DNA of 64,000 bases from Flavobacteriaceae bacterium (GTDB lineage Bacteria > Bacteroidota > Bacteroidia > Flavobacteriales > Flavobacteriaceae). The DNA is taken from the NCBI GenBank assembly GCA_023264015.1, contig JALQTJ010000005.1, positions 1 to 64,000 on the forward strand, read 5' to 3'. The position numbers were made by a program, and so were the translations under genes. Below the pieces are notes generated by a model. The model did no database searches. It saw only the letters and a program-made list of their open reading frames with translations, and was not told the DNA's origin. Positions 58,538 to 64,000 of this stretch are shown piece after piece (the stretch's first letter is position 1; every line of letters starts with the position of its first letter).

Positions 58538-61345
58538 TTAGAACTTATATGAGAATCCTAGACTAGCGTTTATGCCCGGTGTTATACTGGAAAAAACAAA
58601 GGACTCATCGCCAAAGTAATCGAATCTACTCTCAATTTTATCGTTGAGTAGATTTTCGAGTTTAAGCGAGGCAGACATATTTTTCTTCTCGCCGAAGCTT
58701 TTACTCAAATTCGCGTTTAAACTATTAAAGGGTTCTGTAAAAACATCCGGAAACTGTCCTACTCCAATAACCTGAAGCGCTCTTCCCTGTACATTGAAGT
58801 AAGCCCCTACTTCGAGATCTTTTTCAAATATATTATAGCTCATCCCTGCATTTACTAGATAGGGTGATTGACCCTGTAATTCTCTTTTATTGCTCATTAC
58901 ACGATCAGGGGACACTGCAGTTCTAGCTGCAAACTCTCCATCGCTCATTGTCAACTCTGATACGATAAGAGAGGTGTTTACATTGAGAGATAAGCGTTGA
59001 TTTTCATTTTCAATCACATTTTTTCTAAACTCCAATTCAGCCCCATAAACCATAGCCTCTTCTGTGTTTCTTGCTATTAAGGTGTTCGGAGTTGAAACGT
59101 CGAAATAATTGATTTCTATAGGGTTCTCAAAGCGCTTATAAAAGACACTCAATGCCATGAACTCATTACCCTCACCATACTTCTCCCATCTTAAATCATA
59201 ATTGTCAATATAGGTTGGGACCAATGAGATGTTTCCGACAAAAAATCGTTCAGTAATTGGATCGTAGATATTCGCTGCAGAATTTTCTTTAAAACTCGGG
59301 CGGGCTGTGGTCTTCGAATAAGAACCTCTTAAATTAACAGCATCGCTAAAAGAATAGATGATATTAAGGGATGGATAAAAATCATCCACATTAATAAACT
59401 CCTCTTTATCAAACAGAGTTCCCTCTATACTTTGGCCAGAGTATATCACGTCGTACATCTCATAGCGCAAGCCCAGTATAGTCTTTATTTTTTCTGACAG
59501 CTTTATTTCATTTGAAATATACGTTCCAACAGTCTGACTTTCAGATTCATATTGGTTCGTTGGTTGGTATTCTCCGATAATAAATGACCCTGTATCTCTG
59601 TTGCTATTCCAAACAAATATGGGCCGTAGAATATTATTGTAATCCCCATCTAAAACGACCGAAGAACCTCTAAAACCTACAGTGAAAAAGTCAGTGCCAA
59701 ACGCTCTCTTCTTATTTAAAAAGGCTGCCCCAAACTTTAACTGACTCTCAGCCTTACCTGCTGAATAATCCAGAGTCACATCCATTCGACCTGAAAGCGC
59801 AGTTTCATCTAGATCTCTCCATAAACGCTGTGGTAAAGAAGAAACGGAATTGTCAATAAGTCGCGTTCCATTTTCAAGCTGATTAAAAACAGTTTTACGA
59901 AAATCAATATCACGCACTTGCACTATAGATGGCGCCACCTTCCAATCTACAGAAAGCTTAGAGCCCACTCTATAAGAGCCAGAAACAGGAAAGCTCACAA
60001 TATTTCGCTCGGTGTGCGTCATCGTATTCGTAGCACCGAAATAAGGATTTTCGATAAAATCTTGGATGAAGCCGTCAAAGGCATTGCTCTCACCACTTCT
60101 AATGGCCAAAACCAAAGCCTTATGTTTTGCGTTTCCTGTTTTTAAAGCAACCCCAAATAAGCCACTGGCGATGGCTTGGATTGTACCTAGCTCTCCTTCT
60201 TGAGCATCAAAGGGCTCAGGTTGATTTTCACGAATAGCGATGTTTCCATTTACTGCATTCTCGTAATAATCAGAATCGTATTTATAATTCAAGGAAGCTA
60301 TGTACCCAATCGAACTATTATCAGAAAAATTAAGTTGATTAGAGGCTGTTAGACCGATACTTGTATCGAATAAATTGTTCTCTCGACTAACTCCCATTTG
60401 AGGCGTTAGCGACAGTGTCCCGTTTCTAAGTTCAAGTTCTTGAGCCGGATTATTGATGCTTTCGGGACGCTCAAAAACTCGGGTTGATGAAAATGGCAAG
60501 TTGTTTTTTCCACTATCGAAAAAGAAGGGATCGAGGGCATACTCAGGCAGTGCTGGCGCAACCTTCAGATTTGTAGTGCTGTTAAATGAGGTTGAGAGTG
60601 ACACAGTATATTCGGGTAAAGCAGAAAAATCTCTTAGCAAAACATCTACTACTCCACCGGTAAAATCAGCACCTTGTTCAGCACTAGAAGACTTGCTTAC
60701 CAAAATATTGTCTAACAAGTTTGTAGGGAATATGTCCAATTGAAGTGTATTTCGATCAGGATCTAGACCTGGAACTTCTAATCCTCCTAATAAAGTTTTT
60801 GAATAACGATCTCCTAACCCGCGAACGTAAACGAACTTTCCGCCTTGTATAGAAACTCCAGGAATACGCTTGATCGCAGAGGCCACATTTCCGTCACCTG
60901 ATTTACGAATTGTCTGAGCCGATAATCCATCGACCAGAGTTACAGCTCCCTTTTGAATGGCTAAAACAGAGGCCTCGCTATTCTTTCGAGCAGAGGTAGT
61001 AACAACCACCTCTTCTAATGCATTTGCTGCAGGATTTAAAACAATACTCACCTCTTGCTCTCCTGAGATTTCTACTACTACATCACTTACGATTTTAGTT
61101 TCATAACCCAAATAAGAAAACTCTATTTCGTAAGTCCCTGCCTCTACATTAAGGATGTATCTACCTTCAAAATCGGTAATAGCCCCTACAATGGTTTCAG
61201 TAGATCCTTGCGCTCGAACAATTACATTCGCGAAGGCCAAAGGTTCGTTAAAGTCACCATCTATGACTACCCCAGAGACTACGGATTGAGATAGTGCAAA
61301 CGAGAAGCTTGCAAGGGAGAAAAACAAAAGGAAAAACTTTTTCAT
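58538..61345 (-). CDS. TonB-dependent outer membrane receptor
   Basis: I start at 61345 (MKKFFLLFFSLASFSFALSQ), 935 residues. After the signal peptide comes a carboxypeptidase-D-like domain (SGVVIDGDFNEPLAFANV, residues about 21-105), then the plug with GDGNVASAIKRIPGVSIQGG and RGLGDRYSKTLLGG, and a 22-strand-type barrel ending in Phe (SFSYKF). This is not a SusC because no SusD gene is adjacent and the SusC-specific N-terminal signature is absent. Its gene starts 13 bases after a strong hairpin following a beta-helix lipoprotein gene, and no consensus promoter fits between, so it should be co-transcribed. It lies next to a PhoB/PhoR-like pair. The imported substrate is unknown. Confidence 0.9.
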   Translation of the reverse strand: MKKFFLLFFSLASFSFALSQSVVSGVVIDGDFNEPLAFANVIVRAQGSTETIVGAITDFEGRYILNVEAGTYEIEFSYLGYETKIVSDVVVEISGEQEVSIVLNPAANALEEVVVTTSARKNSEASVLAIQKGAVTLVDGLSAQTIRKSGDGNVASAIKRIPGVSIQGGKFVYVRGLGDRYSKTLLGGLEVPGLDPDRNTLQLDIFPTNLLDNILVSKSSSAEQGADFTGGVVDVLLRDFSALPEYTVSLSTSFNSTTNLKVAPALPEYALDPFFFDSGKNNLPFSSTRVFERPESINNPAQELELRNGTLSLTPQMGVSRENNLFDTSIGLTASNQLNFSDNSSIGYIASLNYKYDSDYYENAVNGNIAIRENQPEPFDAQEGELGTIQAIASGLFGVALKTGNAKHKALVLAIRSGESNAFDGFIQDFIENPYFGATNTMTHTERNIVSFPVSGSYRVGSKLSVDWKVAPSIVQVRDIDFRKTVFNQLENGTRLIDNSVSSLPQRLWRDLDETALSGRMDVTLDYSAGKAESQLKFGAAFLNKKRAFGTDFFTVGFRGSSVVLDGDYNNILRPIFVWNSNRDTGSFIIGEYQPTNQYESESQTVGTYISNEIKLSEKIKTILGLRYEMYDVIYSGQSIEGTLFDKEEFINVDDFYPSLNIIYSFSDAVNLRGSYSKTTARPSFKENSAANIYDPITERFFVGNISLVPTYIDNYDLRWEKYGEGNEFMALSVFYKRFENPIEINYFDVSTPNTLIARNTEEAMVYGAELEFRKNVIENENQRLSLNVNTSLIVSELTMSDGEFAARTAVSPDRVMSNKRELQGQSPYLVNAGMSYNIFEKDLEVGAYFNVQGRALQVIGVGQFPDVFTEPFNSLNANLSKSFGEKKNMSASLKLENLLNDKIESRFDYFGDESFVFSSITPGINASLGFSYKF

Positions 61346-61348
61346 ACT

Positions 61349-61385
61349 AAAAATCAAAAAGTAGCCCTATCACCTAGGGCTACTT
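61349..61385 (-). terminator. intercistronic hairpin with T-run (attenuator or terminator)
   Basis: An 11-base perfect stem (AAGTAGCCCTA and its complement, 61359-61369 and 61375-61385) with a 5-base loop, followed on the minus strand by TTTGATTTTT. This is a classical intrinsic terminator shape. It lies 22 bases after the beta-helix gene stop and only three bases of non-T sequence separate the T-run from the receptor's ATG. Partial read-through would give more lipoprotein than receptor. The stem may also protect the upstream mRNA end. Confidence 0.75.
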
Positions 61386-61407
61386 GTTTTAATAAATTAT
61401 AAGAGGA

Positions 61408-62805
61408 TTAATACAGTTGTGTCCAAGTAAAAACCGATTCATCTGCACCTGCCGAAGAAGGTCTTGTTGCAACAACTGAAAGCCATGTTGCCGAAGCTTC
61501 AGAGGCCTTTCCGTTTAAAATTGAGGTTTTTGAATCGGTCGAAACGACCACAACATCCTTGTAGGTTAATTTACCAACGACCGCTGATGTTCCAGCTCCG
61601 TCGTAGTTTGAATCTATACCTTTTAGGGTTGAACCTGACTTGAAATCGACATAGAGAATGTTCTCGTTGAAACCAGTAGCCTTAGACTTCCAGTCCCCAT
61701 AAACAGCAGTTTTTACAGCATCGCCATTCCCGTATGCCGTAACACCAGTCAATGTATAGGCCCCGACAATTGATCCTGCTGGGTCTTCTGTACCGTCAAT
61801 CTCGAATACAGTATCTGATCCTGACCCCATGAATACCGCTGCATTAGAAATGGTACCACTATATGCTTGATCTACATCAATGGCATCATCATCTTGATAG
61901 GCGACAACCAAATTGGTCACATCTACAGATCCTCCAAAAATTTCAATACCGTCATCTTCTGACCCGAACAATTCGATGTTTTCAATTACCGTACCTGAAC
62001 CGACACCTCCCATAGTCAAACCTTGAAGCTCGTTTCCAGGAGAAACTGCCGTACCTGTATGACGGATAGACACATATTTCATAATTCCTGAATTATCAGC
62101 TGGCGAACTTCCACCGTATTGTGTAAACGTGTACCCTGAAACCACACCCTCTATGTTCGCAACACCACCAGCAGCTCCAACAGTACTATTACCTAATAAG
62201 ATAACAGACCCCCAAAGTCCTTTATCAGTTAGTGAACGGTTAGGGCTAGTAGAACCATTTGCGTATACGATATTGTCATCAACATCAGTAAAGATGATCG
62301 GCTTTTCAGCAGTACCTACTGCATTAATTTTTGCGCCCTTGGCCACGATTAAAACAGTAGCATTTGCACCTGTTCCTTTCGCACCCTTGATAATTGTTCC
62401 CTCTTCAATAGTAAGGGTTGCGCCACTCTCAACGACTACCTTACCATCCATTAACCAAATCTTATCATTTGACCATGTAGTGTCTGTTGAGATAGAAGTG
62501 ATTCCTCCTGATCCTACACGCTCAACCGGAGGGTTGGTTAGCGCCTCAGAAGCAGCCAAAGCAGCAGCAATAGCAGCTTCAACATCAATTGATTCTTGAC
62601 CGGCAAATCCAGCAGCAACTGCTTGTGTAGCGGCTTCACGAGCAGCATTTGCAATTGTTTCTGAAGATGGGTAATTCGCTAGTGCAGCTGCTACCGCTTG
62701 ATCTACGATAGACTGCAAAGTGGCTTGGTCAATCGTAACCTCTGTAGTACAAGAAGAAAAAAGTAATCCTCCTGAAAGCGTTAGAGCAAGAATAGATTTT
62801 TTCAT
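61408..62805 (-). CDS. secreted beta-helix lipoprotein paired with TonB receptor
   Basis: I start at 62805 (MKKSILALTL), 465 residues with lipobox ending at Cys19 (LLFSSC). Residues 27-90 are Ala-rich and helical. The rest, from about 110, looks like a right-handed parallel beta-helix: WSNDKIWLMDGKVVVESGAT, GTIIKGAKGTGANATVLIVA, GTAEKPIIFTDVDDN, then repeated turns with NIELFGSEDDGIEIFGGSVD. Such proteins are sometimes misannotated as transporters. No enzyme motif is seen. Position before a TonB receptor suggests a surface-exposed binding partner, playing the part SusD has for SusC, but with a different fold; that is inference. Confidence 0.78.
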   Translation of the reverse strand: MKKSILALTLSGGLLFSSCTTEVTIDQATLQSIVDQAVAAALANYPSSETIANAAREAATQAVAAGFAGQESIDVEAAIAAALAASEALTNPPVERVGSGGITSISTDTTWSNDKIWLMDGKVVVESGATLTIEEGTIIKGAKGTGANATVLIVAKGAKINAVGTAEKPIIFTDVDDNIVYANGSTSPNRSLTDKGLWGSVILLGNSTVGAAGGVANIEGVVSGYTFTQYGGSSPADNSGIMKYVSIRHTGTAVSPGNELQGLTMGGVGSGTVIENIELFGSEDDGIEIFGGSVDVTNLVVAYQDDDAIDVDQAYSGTISNAAVFMGSGSDTVFEIDGTEDPAGSIVGAYTLTGVTAYGNGDAVKTAVYGDWKSKATGFNENILYVDFKSGSTLKGIDSNYDGAGTSAVVGKLTYKDVVVVSTDSKTSILNGKASEASATWLSVVATRPSSAGADESVFTWTQLY

Positions 62806-62829
62806 TTTTTTGGGTTTATGATTTTGAGA

Positions 62830-62837
62830 CAAAACTA
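62830..62837 (-). promoter_or_regulatory. -7 promoter box of the beta-helix/TonB receptor operon
   Basis: TAGTTTTG on the minus strand, an exact TAnnTTTG box, 24 bases before the chosen start at 62805. No TTG is found at the usual -33 distance, which would fit an activator-dependent promoter. Confidence 0.5.
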
Positions 62838-62887
62838 TAGAGGGGTGCCGTGCAGATTCTTAGCTCAACGTTAAGGTTGAAAACTGA

Positions 62888-62911
62888 TTTTCTAAGAATT
62901 GTTTTCTAAGA
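62888..62911. repeat. direct repeat of TTTTCTAAGA (candidate regulator site)
   Basis: The 10-mer TTTTCTAAGA occurs at 62888-62897 and 62902-62911, 14 bases apart, about 50-75 bases upstream of the -7 box of the beta-helix gene. OmpR/PhoB regulators bind direct repeats, usually 11 bases apart, so the spacing is not ideal. A related CTTAG stretch at 62858-62862 lies closer to the box. Confidence 0.3.
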
Positions 62912-62963
62912 GTTTCTTGAGCGTTATTTAAATGTTAAGCGCCTTTTTTGACTCATTCTGAGG

Positions 62964-62971
62964 TATTTTTG
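62964..62971 (+). promoter_or_regulatory. possible -7 box of the LuxE-like gene
   Basis: TATTTTTG fits TAnnTTTG and ends four bases before the GTG start. The nearest TTG upstream is 13 bases away, too close for a -33 element. If used, the transcript would be leaderless. Confidence 0.35.
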
Positions 62972-62975
62972 AAAG

Positions 62976-63947
62976 GTGAAAAGGCCCGAGATTCAGTTTT
63001 TAAATACCTCTCAAGAGCAGTTTAAGGCTAGCGCCTTAGCGATTTATCGCTATCAGTATGAAAACAGTACCATTTATAGGGCTTATTGCGATCTCATCCG
63101 TAGAAGTCCAAAAGAGGTTCAGCGCTTCGAAGACATTCCTTTTCTACCCATTTCGTTTTTTAAGTCGCATCATGTGGTCTCTGCAGAAACAGTACCCCAA
63201 GACGTACTGACCTTTAAGAGTTCAGGTACCACTGAAACATTAAAACGAAGTGCTCATTACGTGCTTGACCCAGAACTGTACGTTAAAAGCTTTAAGGCAG
63301 GCTTCGCCCACACCTACGGATCACATACCGATTACCGTATTCTGGCCTTGCTTCCGTCGTATCAAGAGCAATCGCATTCCTCTTTGATATACATGGTCGA
63401 TCATCTGATGGCAGAGGCAAAGAGCGGATCGCGCTACATCACCCTTGAAGAGGACTTTGATCGCTTGTTTGAAGAGCCTCAAAAAACGTTATTGATAGGA
63501 GTGACATTTGCGCTGCTCGATTTGGCCGAGCGTTTTCAAAAGCCCTTACACAACACTGTTGTTATGGAAACGGGCGGAATGAAAGGACGGAGAAAAGAAT
63601 TGGTGCGCGCCGAGGTGCACGCCATACTCAAGAAGGCCTTCAGTGTTGATACGGTACATTCAGAATACGGAATGACAGAACTCTTATCACAGGCTTATGC
63701 TAAAAAAGAAGGCAGATTTGAATGTCCGCCGTGGATGCAGATAAAGATCAGAGAGCCCGAAGATCCCTTTAGCTATTGCCCGCCCTTAAGAACCGGAGCA
63801 ATTAATGTGATTGATTTTGCCAACCTTAACTCGTGTAGCTTTATCGCTACCGATGACCTCGGAAGATGTTATGAAGATGGATCTTTCGAAGTAATAGGCC
63901 GTTTTGATCACGCAGAGACACGCGGATGTAATCTTATGATGGCCTAA
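62976..63947 (+). CDS. LuxE/PaaK-like acyl-activating protein
   Basis: A 323-residue protein with GTG start. It matches the LuxE acyl-protein synthetase branch of adenylate-forming enzymes: FKSSGTTETLKRSAHYV (nucleotide loop), VVMETGGMKGRRKELVRAEV, and VHSEYGMTELLSQAYA with the YGMTE motif, followed by GAINVIDFANLNSCSFIATD. In lux systems LuxE activates fatty acids for reduction; no luxCD genes are here, and Bacteroidota homologues usually occur without them, often near surface polysaccharide genes. The acyl substrate is unknown. A terminator follows its stop. Confidence 0.82.
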   Translation: MKRPEIQFLNTSQEQFKASALAIYRYQYENSTIYRAYCDLIRRSPKEVQRFEDIPFLPISFFKSHHVVSAETVPQDVLTFKSSGTTETLKRSAHYVLDPELYVKSFKAGFAHTYGSHTDYRILALLPSYQEQSHSSLIYMVDHLMAEAKSGSRYITLEEDFDRLFEEPQKTLLIGVTFALLDLAERFQKPLHNTVVMETGGMKGRRKELVRAEVHAILKKAFSVDTVHSEYGMTELLSQAYAKKEGRFECPPWMQIKIREPEDPFSYCPPLRTGAINVIDFANLNSCSFIATDDLGRCYEDGSFEVIGRFDHAETRGCNLMMA

Positions 63948-63955
63948 ACGCTAAA

Positions 63956-63983
63956 CTACTTTTAGAAGAAAGTAGCTTTTTTT
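63956..63983 (+). terminator. intrinsic terminator after the LuxE-like gene
   Basis: A 7-base stem (CTACTTT and AAAGTAG) with a 6-base loop, followed by C and seven Ts, eight bases after the TAA stop. Confidence 0.7.
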
Positions 63984-64000
63984 ACCGCGTTGCAAAACGA

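Noticed and set aside
62129-62599. 156-codon open frame opposite the beta-helix gene
   Set aside because: Composition (Thr/Pro/Ile/Ala repeats) is the complement of the beta-helix coding strand; no independent support.
62976-63947. Bioluminescence (lux) locus
   Set aside because: Only a LuxE-like protein is present; no luxA, luxB, luxC or luxD is encoded in the window.
1-64000. tRNA or rRNA genes, prophage, transposons, integrases, plasmid origin
   Set aside because: None of the typical sequence features was found on reading; nearly all of the sequence is covered by well-assigned protein genes.

Overview
The window looks like chromosomal DNA from a marine-type member of the Bacteroidota, most likely order Flavobacteriales. 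Signs of this are a type IX secretion C-terminal sorting domain, a TonB-dependent receptor with an N-terminal carboxypeptidase-D-like domain, DUF5687, the mevalonate pathway for isoprenoids, the type 2 ferredoxin-NADP reductase, and many promoters with the Bacteroidota -7 box TAnnTTTG. Coding density is very high. No intergenic gap reaches 300 bases, convergent genes often overlap at their stop codons, and many starts use ATGA overlaps. I see no rRNA, tRNA, CRISPR array, integrase, transposase or phage block.

Layout. 1-2133: end of a DUF5687 permease with its ABC ATPase, and an SGNH esterase. 2250-4890: a repeat-built fibre-like secreted protein and a T9SS cargo. 4946-12052: a tight five-gene operon (amidase lipoprotein, GapN, amidohydrolase, glycerate kinase, GntP permease). 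12049-15383: a GH109 family protein, and running away from it a GHMP sugar kinase with a nucleotidyltransferase. 15424-20556: a TetR-controlled exporter whose ABC subunit has degenerate ATPase motifs, with HlyD and TolC partners. 20553-26897 (minus strand): GlpD, a DtxR-type repressor, an aldehyde dehydrogenase, two YceI proteins, a LOV-like PAS protein without the LOV cysteine, a small four-helix His-rich membrane protein and a Rieske lipoprotein. 26956-28452: GH32. 28497-36087: a seven-gene operon joining a TIGR04282 glycosyltransferase, a purine nucleoside phosphorylase, a flavoprotein, a polyferredoxin and three further membrane glycosyltransferases. 36062-39868 (minus): pseudouridine synthase, UbiA prenyltransferase, mevalonate kinase and diphosphomevalonate decarboxylase. 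39965-46474: GlpK-GlpF, then GDPD, GH13 and a sodium symporter. 46529-51192: secreted hypothetical, penicillin acylase, ABC exporter. 51189-55619 (minus): an Fe-S block (ferredoxin, its reductase, NifU, Mrp), then an alkyltransferase-like protein, LysE and TrmB. 55668-63947: glycosyltransferase, PhoR/PhoB-like two-component pair, TonB receptor with a beta-helix lipoprotein, and a LuxE-like acyl-activating protein.

How it works together. Glycerol metabolism is spread over several operons (GlpF uptake, GlpK, GlpD, a GDPD that can release glycerol 3-phosphate, GapN, glycerate kinase). Carbohydrate use is shown by GH13, GH32, GH109 and their transporters. The most interesting candidates for undescribed systems are the redox-plus-glycosyltransferase operon at 28497-36087, the Rieske/His-rich membrane protein/YceI trio at 25180-26897, the exporter with a degenerate ABC subunit at 15465-20556, and the TonB receptor/beta-helix pair with an intercistronic hairpin at 58538-62805. 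All functional statements rest on motif reading by eye; no database search was run.
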